The notes beneath the pieces are model-generated. The model was not told the DNA's origin. It saw nothing but the letters and a program-made list of their open reading frames with translations, and did no database searches. From Branchiostoma floridae (taxonomy: Eukaryota; Chordata; Leptocardii; Amphioxiformes; Branchiostomatidae), in NCBI RefSeq assembly GCF_000003815.2, contig NC_049995.1, forward strand, positions 12,100,917-12,164,916: a stretch of DNA of 64,000 nucleotides. The letters run 5' to 3'. This document shows, one piece after another, positions 1 to 12,700 of this stretch. Position numbers and translations under genes: made by a program. How positions within the stretch are numbered: the first letter of the stretch is position 1; each line of letters opens with the position of its first letter.

Positions 1-713
1 TTATTCACGTAGGTTAAAGAAAACAAATGACGAGCCTTTTCACAGTGATTACTTTCGTTTCTCTTCAATATTGGTTAAACCTTTAAAATTATTTGTCGTA
101 AGTCGAAACCTAGACGAAGTAAATGAGCAGTCTTTCTGCTTATCTATAACGAATGTACCATTTTCTTAACATAGATGAAAAGGTAGTTTATGCATTGTAA
201 CCAAAAAACAACAACAACGACAGATTACCAATAGAAAATGAGAAATAGATATACTTAGGTATCTGCCAATGAACTTTGGAGTAAAGCAAGATATGATTTG
301 CTGAATGATATCCCGCAAAAGTAACACCTACCTGACGAATTTATATAGATGTGTGCAAATCTATAATTTTTCGATATTTTTCTGCATCATACATAATGTA
401 TGCATAAATGTACACAATAAACTGACCAACCTTTGTAAAGAATAAGTCATCAGTGATATTCCTTTTGAAGTCTTTGCTGCAGTACTAATTTTTCGAAGTT
501 ATTAAGGTTTTTTTACACGATTTGTATGGATGGAATTTACGGTTGGCGTTTGCAGCCTTTGCAATATATTTCAGCTTTTATGTTTTGTTTCATGTTAGTG
601 TCCATAATCAAAGGTCCAAAATGCATTGGTCACGAGCCACAGGTTAGTCACATGGTGCCCTGCCTGGTGTAAGACGTGTTTTTTTGCTGTCCAGAAAGCT
701 GACAAGTGGCAAC
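1..713 (+). other. 5' flank of lectin copy 1, duplicated ahead of copy 2
   Basis: No gene seen. The last several hundred bases, including a block with ATATATTTCAGCTTTTAT and the run GAAAGCTGACAAGTGGCA next to the ATG, recur before copy 2 at about 9000-9717. The tandem duplication therefore included promoter/5' UTR sequence as well as exons. No clear TATA box could be assigned. Confidence 0.6.
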
Positions 714-3494
714 ATGTTTGGATTCGGAAGGAAGCAACTTCCCAAGCCTAACAACACAGGAGGTAACGCGATTTCCTTCGATTCGTTTTAAATGTTTTTT
801 GTCACCCTTGAGCTCTGGATTCATGCTGTACTTGTGTAGCCACGTGATTGATTCTTTTAGAATGGTTTGAACAGTTTTTACCCTCTGGATTCACGCTGTA
901 TTTGGGGTCCTGTGACGTAGCTGTACTGTGTTTGGCACAGGAGCCAGAGGCCCTGGGTTCAAATCCTGCCATGCTACCGATTTATACACTTCACACACGA
1001 CCTGGTGCACTTTTGCTACCCTGGAAACCAGGCTTTTAGTCAGGACCGGCAGAGAAGTTGTTCGGCAGCCAGGGCAGATCTTCCCGAGGACCTTAGATAA
1101 GCACACCGGGGATAGTTTGCCTAGGCCCATGTGTGAAATGATTACTAGCTTATTATAGCTTCGGTTGGGGGTAACGCGTGGTGGCTTTATTCCCCATACA
1201 GTGCCTAAACACAGTGGATAAGTAAGAACCCACTGCCCCAACAGCCTTCTTCACCCTATTTGATTTGAAAGCTTGTGACGTTTTGTCGTTGTAATGGATT
1301 GTTGTGTTTAATGATTTCTATTCTATTTGTGTGTTTTCTTCTTGTCATGATAAATAGAAATGAACAGATATGTGTCGCTATGGCAAGTCTGTCAAGCTAA
1401 TTTAAAAGTATAAATGTGTCTAATAGTTCTATCTATATAGCTAAAATGGCCTTCGTACTCTATTCTGTTTAAAGTGCAAAGTTTGCACAATTGTTGCTCA
1501 TTGTGGTTGCAATTTTCATCCAGGCATTACGCCCATACAGCAGCCCCAGACTGATTGGCAGGCACGTGCCGACGCCGCTGCGAAAATACCCAACCCTCTG
1601 TACGCCTCCAGAGCAGGTAAACATTCTGTTTGATCTCTTGCTTTCTTATTCTCAATTATAAAATATTCTGTTCTTTATTTCTTATTAATATTCATTCGTT
1701 TTCCGCTAAGAGCATATCGATTAGATGATATGGATGACATCGGATACATCAATCTTCGTCTGTTCCCAGAAATATCTAACCATACAGTAAATCGTAGAAA
1801 TAGATAAGGATCCCCGGGATGAATAACAAAAAGAATGGATTACTCTGTGCACCATACTGTTTTCAGTCATTCGTTTAACTTTTCTGACAACTTAGATTTC
1901 ACAATGAGTATAACTTTTCTTCATTTGTACGCTGGCATTAGTATTGGCAAGGAGGTATTTTGCTTGTAAATACCATTTATATAGATAATAACAAATGACC
2001 TTAATGAGTTATGTAGATGAGGTCCAATTTGCATAATTAAAAAACCAAACCATATATAATGCTGTCTCGCCATAGTGTTGAATGATGTGACTTTGATACT
2101 ACATTTACAAAGGATGATTTCAATTCAGTAATTGTGACTGTTGAAGTTAGGTGGAGGTTCCACTAAGATGCACAGTTTTATTTTCAAAACTCCATTGATT
2201 ATTGGATTGGGATTCTATAAACCCTTATCCAACTTGGTTTAACCTTGTTAAACCCTTTTTTTTTATATTCAAACAGATGCGACCTACGCTGCAGAAGCTA
2301 ACAGCAAGAGGGCGAAATGTTGGGGCCTGTGGAAGAAGCTGTGGCCCGTCACCAGTGTTCTGTTCGTCGCCATCTACGCCATACTGCTGCCGTATTTTGC
2401 AGGTTAGTTATCTTATAGAACTTCAGAATTGAACAGGTCTTACTACATGGATGGTAGAAGCATCTACCGAGCATGTGTTAATGTCAAATTCTATTTGTAT
2501 TGTCTCTGTCAGCAGGGCTATTCCTTTGTAATAGATAGCTAGAGGTTAGCTTGACAACCCACGCTGAACAGACAAGCCGGTAGATAGAAAAATAAGAAAA
2601 TGGATACTACAGATGGCAGTAGCATAGTGATAGTTTCAATTTTCTAATAATTATTCATGATCGATTCATAGTAATGCAGTCGATTGAATTCTGTCAGTAC
2701 AAAAATCTGTTTTTCCAAACGGCATGGAATACCACATGTGTGTTTGCTTTAGTTTAAAAGTTGCAACATGATAACAACAAGTAATAACAGGGATCAAAGA
2801 TATCATTGATATGTAGATAAATTTATAAGTACTATATCTATTAAGCTCTTCCAGAGGTCAGTACGCATGTGGGGCTGACAGGAATTCTGGGTAATATGTC
2901 AAAGTTTAAGGCCTGATCCATGTAGAAATTCTCTGGGTGATATGTGAAAGGTTAAGTCCCAATAAAATGTAGAATTCCGCTATTTTGTAGGCGCCATTAC
3001 GTCCCGCAAATCTTAAGAATGGTCGAGACGAGACTTCGGATGGGCCTTTGCCTTTGACATATTCAACAGGATTCCTGTCGCTTGCGTATGCGCAATGAGC
3101 TCTGTGAAAGAGCTTATCATGGTCTCATATCTGTCTCCAATAAAAATGATTTGTTTGGGAATATTTAGCATGGATGATGTGGATTTTCAGATGTGGTCAC
3201 GGATTGATGCAATCATTTATTGTCATTGGATATACAGTTAAAGTCATCAGTTACTCTAGGGAGATGGCCAGGCTGACTGAAGAGATTACCAACCTGAACA
3301 GAAAGACTGAACTGCGCTTTGCTGAACTACTGCTAAATCGTAAGTAAATGTACCACTAAGATTACCTTCATAAAGATTGGAGATTTTATTGCAGCATTTG
3401 TGTATGTATATGTGTGCTTCCTCTTGTTTGTTTGTTTATCTGTATGTGTATTCGTTTGTTTGTGTGTGTGTGTGTGTGTGTTTGTTCGTTTGTT

Positions 3495-3538
<44 letters not shown>

Positions 3539-4965
3539 TGTGTGTGAAATGGGCACCTGTCAATTATTTTCCTATCATTCTGGAAAATAGTACAAATTGA
3601 TTTCCATGGGTGTTCCAAAGTCCAAAGTTTATTTATGGTTTTTAACGTGAAATGATTGTGACGTTTTCATGGTGAAAATCTACGGATACCGAGGATTTTT
3701 CTTCATGTAACAGTTTTTTAGTCTTGTTAGCAGGATCGCATGGACCTCGTGGACCTCAAGGAGAAAAGGGACCAATAGGTCCAGCAGGCCAGGGTGACAT
3801 GGGTCCGGCTGGTCCTGTGTCTGTTGGGCCTCCTGGACCTCCAGGAGAAAAGGGAGCCATGGGGCCGGTTGGTCCTGTGTCTGTTGGGCCTCCTGGTCCT
3901 CCAGGAGAAAAGGGAGCCATGGGAACGGCTGGACCTGTGTCTTTCGGACCTGTTGGTCCTCCTGGAGAAAAGGGTGACATGGGTCCGGCTGGTCCTGTGT
4001 CTGTTGGGCCTCCTGGACCTCCAGGAGAAAAGGGAGCCATGGGGCCGGTTGGTCGTGTGTCTGCCGGACCTCCTGGACCTCCAGGAGAAAAGGGAGCCAT
4101 GGGGCTGGTTGGTCCTGTGTCTGTCGGACCTTCTGGTCCTCCAGGAGAAAAGGGAGCCATGGGGCCGGTTGGTCCTGTGTCTGTCGGGCCTCCTGGAGAA
4201 AAGGGAGCCATGGTGCCGGCTGGTCCTGTGTCTGTTGTTGGGCCTCCTGGACCTCCAGGGGCAAAGGGAGCCATGGGACCGGTTGGACCGCCTGGTCTAC
4301 CAGGAAGCTCAGTGTGCCATGCTGGACCACCTGCAAAACCCAACGGACCCAATCTGCGCATGGAACATGCAGGTGAGGCATCTATTCTGAATATAAAGCT
4401 AACGTTGAATGATTATGATATTTCTCATCTATCATGACATAAAATGGCTTAATTCTATAACCTTATCCCATAGCATACAAAGTAAAGACATCTCCAACGA
4501 GTGTCTCTATGTCCGTTGTTTAATGAAATTTTGTTGTTTTTTTTTTGTTTTTTTTTTACAGAAACATGTCCCGAAGGCTATCGTGAGAGGCTTGGAAACT
4601 GCTTCAAATCGTTCAACTTTGCCCGTAGCTACAAGGAAGCGGAGAAGACCTGCAACAAAGATGGCGGGACCCTCGCCATGCCACGAGACGCTGAGACCAA
4701 CGCCTTTATAGTCTCCCTGATTAAGAAAGATTTGCATTACTGGATCGGCCTGAATGACCAGAAGAACGAAGCCGTCTTTGAGTGGGTTGATGGCTCTGCA
4801 CTTGGGAAATACAGCGCGTGGTTGCATGGACAGCCTAACAGTGCTTCTCACAATAAGGATTGCGTCTGTGTTGTCATATTCCGCGGGGCAGGAAAGTGGT
4901 TTGACATAGATTGCCGCTATAAACGACGTTTCGTCTGCCAGATCAGTCCAGGTACTAGTGCTTAA
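714..4965 (+). CDS. Type II transmembrane collagenous C-type lectin, copy 1 (six exons, 470 aa)
   Basis: Exons 714-762, 1524-1616, 2277-2402, 3238-3339, 3734-4372 and 4562-4965 join in frame (all introns phase 1, GT..AG) to 470 aa. The start is the ATG opening MFGFGRK, conserved in the downstream paralogue. Domains: cytosolic tail 1-70 without signal peptide; membrane anchor about 71-94; short coiled coil 95-123; collagen Gly-X-Y region about 127-313, made of eight 60-bp units that each carry a GPVSV-like break; C-type lectin domain 339-470 with six standard cysteines (C339, C350, C367, C437, C454, C462), WIGL and EWVDGS motifs. The sugar/calcium loop reads Q427-P428-N429 and the WND position reads W449-F450-D451; C439 is an extra cysteine. 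The plan resembles vertebrate collectin-12 or scavenger-receptor C-type lectins, so a surface glycan-binding receptor is likely; ligand and orthology are inference. Confidence 0.88.
915..1165 (+). repeat. Probable tRNA-derived SINE in intron 1 of lectin copy 1
   Basis: A near-perfect Pol III B box (GGTTCAAATCC, about 957-967) lies about 55 bp into a block whose start could hold an A box. The body is unrelated to the neighbouring lectin intron. Assignment rests on the B box alone. Confidence 0.4.
3467..3545. repeat. (TG)n microsatellite
   Basis: Nearly pure TG dinucleotide run, interrupted by a TTTGTTCG segment, in the intron before the collagen exon of lectin copy 1. A second TG-rich run lies at about 34787-34860 in GCLC intron 13. 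Open frames across them are artefacts of the repeat. Confidence 0.9.
3792..4272 (+). repeat. 60-bp coding minisatellite in the collagen exon
   Basis: Eight tandem units of 60 bp (one shortened by a deletion, one with an added codon), each encoding a version of [20 protein letters not shown]. The period keeps the reading frame, but each unit contains the five-residue step GPVSV, breaking strict Gly-X-Y once per 20 residues. Lectin copy 2 has one such unit (about 13810-13880), so the array expanded after the genes duplicated, or contracted in copy 2. Confidence 0.9.
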
Positions 4966-5403
4966 CACGCATTTACTGGATACATAGTATTACATAAATG
5001 AATGAAATTCCCATTATCCGTACCTTAGCATATTTAGAAGACATTTACGTTACATAATGTTAACTTCGATTGTACATTTGCAGGGCGGGCCTAGACAAGA
5101 GGGCGAGATCTCGAACCTGCTGGGACGTTTGGATTGAAGTGCCTTAGTCTGGTGTATTTACTAGTACTCATTAATCTACGTTGAAAAAAATCAGCATTCA
5201 ACATATAAGTATAGATACAATGGCCGAATGGGTAGAGCAATGGCCGAATGGGTAGAGTGTCCGTCTTGCGAAGGACGAGCTCTCGACGCCACTGAGACTT
5301 TTAGAGCAAAGAGCCTTACTTAGCCTGATGTTTGTACTGGTACATTATAATCTAAATGGAAAAAATTAAGTATTCAACAGAAGTATAGATGTGACAACTG
5401 GTG

Positions 5404-5690
5404 CAATGGCCGAGTGGGAAGAGTGTTTGCCTTGCATTCGGTAGGTCGTGAGTTCGATCTCCGGCCGAGTCAAACCAAAGGCTGTAATTATAATATTTAT
5501 ACAAGCTACTTTCTCTGCTTAGACCTCAGCATTCGGGAACGAGTATGAAAGTTAAAAACACGCTAATTCCAGTGGACTAGACCTTAGTTTTTGCAAAATG
5601 TTGTGTGGCCCAGGGCTACTGAAATGGAGATGGGCCTCGCCCTATGCGCCATCAGGCGCGGAAGGACTTTGACTTTGATTGATAGATGTG
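5404..5690 (+). repeat. tRNA-derived SINE, family 1 reference copy
   Basis: The head contains a Pol III A box (TGGCCGAGTGG, about 5408-5418) and a B-box-like run (AGTTCGATCTCC) about 40 bp later. The body ends in the complement of a sequence recurring across the window. Minus-strand copies are at about 44389-44617 and 49195-49470; tail fragments at about 30995-31160, 33030-33135 and 35755-35925; a plus-strand head at about 49632-49760. Tandem heads also lie just upstream at 5222-5300. Confidence 0.7.
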
Positions 5691-6025
5691 ACGTACTCAA
5701 TGGAATACAGGAACTAAGTACTTAAGATGTACATTTACACTTTTATCTAACTTTCATTACTTATGTTTGTACATCTACATGGGACTGTCAAAAAAAGTTG
5801 GACAACTTGAGTCCAGCGCGTCCATTTTTATTATCAATAATATCTTAACTTTAAAATGTTTCCCAAACCTAAATATACTAGAAAATATTTTATAGAAGTG
5901 TTGGCTTGAACGTTCCGTACCCATGCTTACTTTTGTAAGATTTTCAAAATGATGTTGAACAGGAATCCAACAAAATCAAATGTGTACAACGTAATTACAG
6001 CAACCTGCTTTAGAAGGAATTCATT

Positions 6026-6090
6026 CTTGTAATGTATTTTATTCTTATAATGTATTTTATTCTTATAATGTATTTTATTCTTATAATATT
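6026..6090. repeat. 18-bp minisatellite
   Basis: About four copies of CTTATAATGTATTTTATT in direct tandem; AT-rich spacer sequence without further signal. Confidence 0.85.
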
Positions 6091-7345
6091 ATTATGAAGA
6101 AGTTGAGGAGTTCTATGTAATACTATGTTTTTTTCTTCTCTAGAGAGCACTCAGCGGCTGATATTATACGCTGTACTTTTGAACTTTGAGTAATTTTTTT
6201 TAATACTAAGTTTACAGCAGACAGAACTGGAATAACCAAGAGCTGACTAAAGCTATCATTAAAGAGATCCACAGCTGCTATGTGTAGTGACACTACGAAA
6301 TGTGAACAACCTACTAGTATTTGGAATTTGCAAAGTAATAAAAGAGGATTGGATGTAAATTGCAAGTCTCTGTCACCCTTGTTAACATATCCTGTGCTTG
6401 AATGGATGGACATCAACTACCATAGTCGGGTCCATACTTAAGCTTAGTACTTGAAGGTTTGTAAAAGAAGACGAGGTGCAATTTAATTCTGTACTTGTCT
6501 TGCACTGTAACGGCCTTGCGTTACACGTGTTTGCGTGCTCCGAAATCCGTTGGATTTCCTACGAGTTCGTACAGAGGCGGTACGTACCACTTACAGATCC
6601 CAAAAGATTGCCCACGCTTTGACACGTAGACAGCACGTATTTGCACGTACGGCGGGTTGTGCCCTTAGCTTAGCCTTTAGAGAAGTGCATGAACTGAAGT
6701 GAAGTAACATTCATGTGATCATCTGTGTCAAGCTTTTTTATCAACTCATTTCATTATGAAGTGCTGTTGACTTGATCTGTAATGGGAACATTTTTTTAGA
6801 TGTTCTTGAATATATCACAGTACATACCCGAGAGAAGACAAGTCCAATAAAGCATCATATAAGATATGTACGTTATAATTAGGGACCTAGTGAACCGCAA
6901 GGGGTAACAAATCCTTGATAGAGCTTTTAAAAGTAAAACAATTGTTAACATACGTCGATTAACGTTAGACATCCAGGTAATAAGATACGCTAAATAAAAG
7001 TTGCTAAATGGATATTATATATATAACTGGATATTTTGTCAGTACGAAAATATTGGATGACACCTGAAACGTCTGACAGTTTCCAAAATCATATCTTGAT
7101 GCTTGAGTTTTAGTAACTGTCATTTGCTAATCGTGTACACGCAGCTTATATGATTACAGTTTACTGCATCATACTAGTTGATGCTAGATCTGATTCTTGT
7201 CGAGATGTTAGGAGGTTGATGTTAAATTATAAATGTCCACCCGTGAACAGTTTCATCAGGTTGGTACGTCACTGAATAAAGAGACTCTTTTTACACAACC
7301 AGTGCTTTATTCTCACCGACGTTTCGGTGACCGTCTGTCACCTTC

Positions 7346-7445
7346 NNNNNNNNNNNNNNNNNNNNNNNNNNNNNNNNNNNNNNNNNNNNNNNNNNNNNNN
7401 NNNNNNNNNNNNNNNNNNNNNNNNNNNNNNNNNNNNNNNNNNNNN
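7346..7445. other. Assembly gap of 100 N
   Basis: A fixed 100-base run of N inside the inverted-repeat element at 7241-7631. The palindromic structure probably stopped assembly; the true missing length is unknown. Confidence 0.98.
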
Positions 7446-7554
7446 TAAAACTCTCTGGATATACATATGTAAATACTTTTCGTTTTGTGACCGCATCTGA
7501 CCTGTGAGCAGCGACATCTGTCCTGCAGTACAATGTGAACCAGTCAGAATTGCC

Positions 7555-7587
7555 CTGAAGAAGGTGACAGACGGTCACCGAAACGTC
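7555..7587 (+). ncRNA. Hammerhead ribozyme-like core
   Basis: CTGAAGA at 7555-7561, helix II GGTGAC (7563-7568) pairing with GTCACC (7574-7579), GAAAC at 7580-7584 and GTC at 7585-7587. Helix I can form weakly between TTGCC upstream and GGTGA downstream (two G-U pairs). Helix III would be at most two base pairs, so activity may need a dimer, as argued for the very short helix III of Penelope-type hammerheads. Structure inferred by eye. Confidence 0.55.
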
Positions 7588-9717
7588 GGTGAGAATAAAG
7601 CACTGGTTGTGTAAAAAGAGTCTCTTTATTCTATAAATGTCCACTTTTACAATGGTGTAAAAAGAGAATCCAACAAATTAAATCTATTGAACGTATACAA
7701 CGTAATTACAGCTACTTTCAATAGAATTGTTGTAATTCTTACAATCAAGAAGTTGATGAGTGCTCTTTGTGATAAATGTGTTTGTGTGTGTGTGAAATTG
7801 CCAATTATCACTTTCTTTAGAACTTTCAAAGTACTTACGTACGTTGTTTGAGTTGATATCATGATCAGATTTTAAAAATATTGAGTAACTTTATTAAAGT
7901 AAACAAAGAAAGTAATATATGCAGGAGAAAGTAATATTATAACCAATTGAGAATAGCGGACTAAAGCTATTACAATGTACTAAAGACATCAAAAGCTACA
8001 ATGTAAAATAGCGTTATGTAAGCAAGCATTTAGCAACTAATAAAAAGCATTGGATGTACATTTCGAGTCTCTGTCATTCTCATTATCAATCTGTGCCTGA
8101 CTGAATGTGTATCAGCTACCAAATTCGACTCTATAGTTAAGACTTGTGAAAGAAGACTAGATATAATATTTTCTGTCGTGGTTGCCCAACTCAGTGATAC
8201 TTTTCTGTGGAGACCTACGTTACATATAAATAACACACTCAAGTAATACATGTACACATGTAAACAGTCACATACAAACAAAATGATGACATACAATTTA
8301 TCATAATTGTAATGATGATGATGTAAGCAATAATTCAAAAGATCAGATAATCAATAATGATATCATCCATAGCTATATATAGTCCAGTCCGTTCGTTAAA
8401 GTGAAATCTGCGTACGAGAAGAAATGGTATCGGAGTTATGCGTGTCATCTACATTCTTGAAATGTCAGCCTTTTACTTAGAAAGCTATGAGGCGTGGAGC
8501 AAATATACACACAGACTTACGTATTAAGACACACAAACGCATAAACACACAGATAATATTTATCAATTATGGTAACGTTATACCCTGTCTCCGATAGTCA
8601 GTAAACAATAGTCAGTATGACTCCATGTTTATGATTTCTTATCGATCTCACTGCAATGTGATAAAGGTGTGGATTTTCTGCTTAAAACGGAGTTGTTTTT
8701 TTGCCAAGATAAACTGAACATTATATTAAAATAAACATTATATCAGGAGGGATAAGCAGTCCATGTTTTTGCAATTTATTATTACTTTTTTATCTTTTGA
8801 TGATAGAATACCTGATATGTGGAAAACTACAAAGGACTTAGGAGAGACTTATCAACGAAATGATTTAAGGTAGACGGTATAACAACGAAAAAAAAAATAA
8901 AGTGGGAACATGTTTCAAGCGGGAAGGTATTCATTATTCATTTACTCATTTAGATATGTCTAAATAACAAATGTTGTGCATTTACACAGAGATCACATTA
9001 TTTTGTTTCAACTTTACCTAGCCTTTAAATGGTTTAACTAAAGTTGAAACCTCAACGAAGTAATTGAGCAGTCAATGTCTGTTTCAGAACGTTTTTTTTT
9101 GCAAACTGTAGTTTCACATCAACAAAATCGACAGTTCGTACATTGTAAGATAAAAAGACATCGACAAGAAATCAAATGAATTGACAAACATGGTAATCTA
9201 ACAACAAATGCGTCCATTTTTCTGACATTTCACATCGATATCCATTCGGTGGGTTAAAAAGTTCAGCTGGTTTGGAATCGTTGGGACAGTTTGGAGTAAG
9301 AAAACATGACTTTTGTATTGAACAATAGAAAATATGATTCGCTGAACAATTAAATAACGCCTACCTTGCGCGTATTGGCTATATATCTATACAAATCTAT
9401 GATTTTAAGTAAGTTCTTTTCTGCAACACATGCATGCTACTGTACAGCTTTTACAAACAATAAGCCACCAATCATATTATTTTTGATCTGTGTTTTTCAG
9501 GACTAAAATGTACGAAGTGATTAAGTTGCCTTCATGATTTGTCTGGATTTTTCCATGTATGACTTTTATATATTTCAGCTTTTATCTTTTTTTTTTCATT
9601 TAATTTCTATAATCAAAGGTAAAAATGCATTGAATATAGAGCCTTACTTACATCACCTGACGCCTTGCGCGGTTCAGGACGTGTTTTTTGCTGTCCAGAA
9701 AGCTGACAAGTGGCATC

Positions 9718-12700
9718 ATGTTTGGATTCGGAGAGAAGCAGCCACAGCCTAACAACACAGGAGGTAATGAAACGTGAATAGTTCAAATACAGTTTAATCT
9801 CTATAATAACTGGATAAAAGACGGAGATTTACTTCCTGGCCTTTCTATTTACATTTGAGTGACATTTGCATACGATCCCAAGGAGTTAGCGAATTGATGT
9901 GTTCAACCATGTTTTCCTAGTTAGCTGTACTTGTTTTGAATTGTTCTGCAAGTTCATTCTAGTGACGCTGAAGAGGAGTGACGGATGTCACTCAGAACTG
10001 GTAAATCCAGTGGTAGAGATTGAATATTGTTTACCTGGATGTCTAACCTTCATGAATATGTGATTATGTTTAATTCGCTCAGCCCATTGGATTCACCCTA
10101 CTTGATACGAAAGCTGGACTGTGATTTTGATGTCCTTTAGTGGATTTTATACTTCCTATTCCATATATGTGTTTTCTTCTTGCCAATAATGAAAATAAAG
10201 GAACAGATACACCATAGATCAGTCACTAAAGTAACTGGTTATGATCAAAGAATCAAATTCAAATTTATATCCAGTTGCTTGAGTAAATACTATTTGACGT
10301 ATTTTAGAATCTGAATGTCTAGAACGTTTATGGCGGTTAGACATTCAGGTAAACAATATTCAAATGAAATTCAATCTCTACTAGATAAAAACGGAGATTT
10401 ACTTCCGTATGAAGGACATGTTATAATGTCTAACCTTCATCGAAATATTTTTTTGCGATGACAAGTCAGTCTAGCTGCATTAGAAATATCAAGTTGCCAA
10501 CGGCCCTGGATAGGCCTAATCTTGTTGTTTCCTTTGAAGTATATGTTAGCTAGTTGAGTTAGTTATGTGTATTCAATGAGAAGTATAAATGTATGCATGT
10601 TTTGGCTGTCTGGGTTTGCCATGTATTGTATTATCTGCAATTTCAATAAATCTAAATCTGAAATGATAAAATATGGTTCGTACAAGTCTATACAGTTTAG
10701 TTCTATCTTGCTATATCTATAATCTATATTCTATCACAGTATGACGTTCATACTCCCTCCTATCCAAAGCACATGTACAATATATTTATGATTGTTGTGC
10801 ATTGTGATAACTATAATTTCCATCCAGGCACCACGCCCCAGCAGCAGCCCCAGACTGATTGGAGGCCAGTTGCAGACGCCGCTGCAAAAACACCCAACCC
10901 TCTGTACGTCTCCAGAGCAGGTAAATATTCTGTTTGATCTCTTGATTTCATATTCTTCATTATTATGTCCAGAAAAAGAATCTTTATAAACAAGTCCGCT
11001 GTATATTTCTTTTTACATTCGATTTAACCCATTGGTTTATCTAGAATCTAAGATATCTGCGTCAACTTTTACATGGTTCTTATGTTGATACCTGTAAAAG
11101 AATATAATTAGAAACTTTACAACGTTCTATGTGTCTTCAGAAAGGTTGGAATGTTGCCAGTGTCGCTTGTGGAATCCTGTTAACTGTCGTGCTGTTGTAT
11201 TCTTATTATATTGCAATCCATACATAGTATGGGATTGCAATATATTGTCTTTCCTTTGTTTCTTCTTCTTCTCCTGTCAAATCTTCAAATGGGATTAATT
11301 TTTTCATTTTTTGACCAAATGAGCTGAAATTTGGCACGGTGGTAGCAATAGCAAATACCCCCAGACTTTTTTTCACTTTCTTGATAGAGGCCTTAGAATT
11401 TATGATATTTACGGTTTTTGGTCATTTTTAGACAAAATATGTATATTTTGGGCCCCTGTGCCCTGGTATTACAAGCTAATGACCTGAAATTTGGTACAGA
11501 GGTGCATTGGACATATGAGCACAGAAACCCATCAACACTTTCTTCATAGATCACTTCAAAAATGAGTTATTTTAGGGTTTTTGGCCATTTTTTACTAAAA
11601 ATGTATATTTTTGGCTCCTATGCCCTTGTATTATAACCAAATGACCTGAAATTTGGTACATAGGTGCGTTTGACATATGTCCACAGATAACCATCAGCGC
11701 TTTCTTCATTGTTTACTCCAAAAATGAGTTATTTTAGGGTTTTTGGCCATTTTTGACAAAAAAATGTATATTTTTGGCTCCTATACCCTTGTATGAAAAC
11801 CTAATGACCTGAAATTTGGTACAGAGGTGCATTGAACATATGCTCACAGGACCCCATTGACACTTTCTTCATAGATCACTTCAAAAATTAGTTATTTTGG
11901 GGTTTTCAGCCATTTTTGACTAAAAATGTATATTTTGGGCTTCTATGCCCTTGTATGTAAACCAAATCACCTGAAATTTGGTAGAAAGGTAAATTGGACA
12001 TATGACAACAGGACCCCATCAACACTTTCTTCATAGAGCACTTATAAAATGAGTTACTTTGGGATTTTTAGCCATTTTTAACTAAAAAATGTATATTTTT
12101 GGCTCCTATGCCCTTATATTGAAACCAAATGACCTAAAATTCGGCATGAAGGTGTGTAGGACAAGTGCCCACAGTACTCCATTTTCCCATTGAGCAAACA
12201 TTACTTCAAATTGTTGAATTTTGGGATTTTTTCAAGGATGAAGATGGATTGCAATATGCTGTATTTGCTCCTAAGCAAATGTCGGCCTTTCTAGTTCTGT
12301 TTTTTATTTATTAGATTTTTAACTTGAAAATCATCGGTTTATTCAATACCTGTGTCAACCGTGTTATCTCCCTTGTTTGCTAAACAGGAAATGGTTGGGT
12401 AGAAGGTCAGCAATAGATTAGTTATGCAAATGAAGGGTTCATTTGCATTAATAATGAGAAAATCACGTATATACCATGGATGGACTTTTGATTTGATAAT
12501 TATACAATTTCATTTTCCGAGTTTTGAGTTTACGAACTCTTGTTCAATTTCCAATTTTGTATCATCGAACAGATGCGACCTACGCTAGCGCTGCAGAAGC
12601 TAACAGCAAGAGGGCGAAATGTTGGGGCTTGTGGAAGAAGCTGTGGCGCGTCATCAACATTCTGTTCGTCGTGATCAACGCCATACTGCTGCCGTACTTT

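Larger units (their letters stand above)
7241..7631 (+). mobile_element. Short retroelement with hammerhead-like cores, copy 1 (contains gap)
   Basis: Flanked by the 13-bp direct repeat TATAAATGTCCAC (7228-7240 and 7632-7644). The ends are inverted: about 7272-7345 is the reverse complement of about 7557-7632. The right arm has, at 7555-7587, CTGAAGA, a 6-bp stem GGTGAC/GTCACC with loop AGACG, then GAAAC and GTC, which is the order of conserved hammerhead ribozyme bases. The left arm carries the same core on the minus strand (from 7318, cut by the gap). Target duplications of this length point to target-primed reverse transcription. Hammerheads are known in Penelope-like elements and retrozymes; membership here is inference. 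Confidence 0.65.
4966..9717. other. Spacer between the lectin paralogues
   Basis: No gene found. It holds tandemly duplicated SINE heads and a SINE (about 5090-5690), a short minisatellite (6026-6090), a CpG-richer block of unknown nature at about 6480-6680, the retroelement with an assembly gap at 7241-7631, and from about 9000 sequence homologous to the 5' flank of copy 1. Small open frames here show no recognisable protein. Confidence 0.6.

Noticed and set aside
3333-3618. Minus-strand His/Thr-rich frames
   Set aside because: Produced by the TG microsatellite.
3680-4390. Minus-strand and alternative plus-strand frames over the collagen exon
   Set aside because: Shadow frames of a 60-bp repeat divisible by three; only the Gly-X-Y frame connects with the neighbouring exons.
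5084-5110. Alternative last exon for lectin copy 1 after an acceptor at 5083
   Set aside because: Would give PGRA and stop, but the sequence belongs to the duplicated SINE-head region; read-through to the stop at 4963-4965 is simpler and parallels copy 2.
11201-12294. CRISPR-like or ordinary satellite array
   Set aside because: Units of ~162 bp are contiguous without unique spacers, and the flanking hairpin, inverted repeats and CTAG make a transposon a better explanation.
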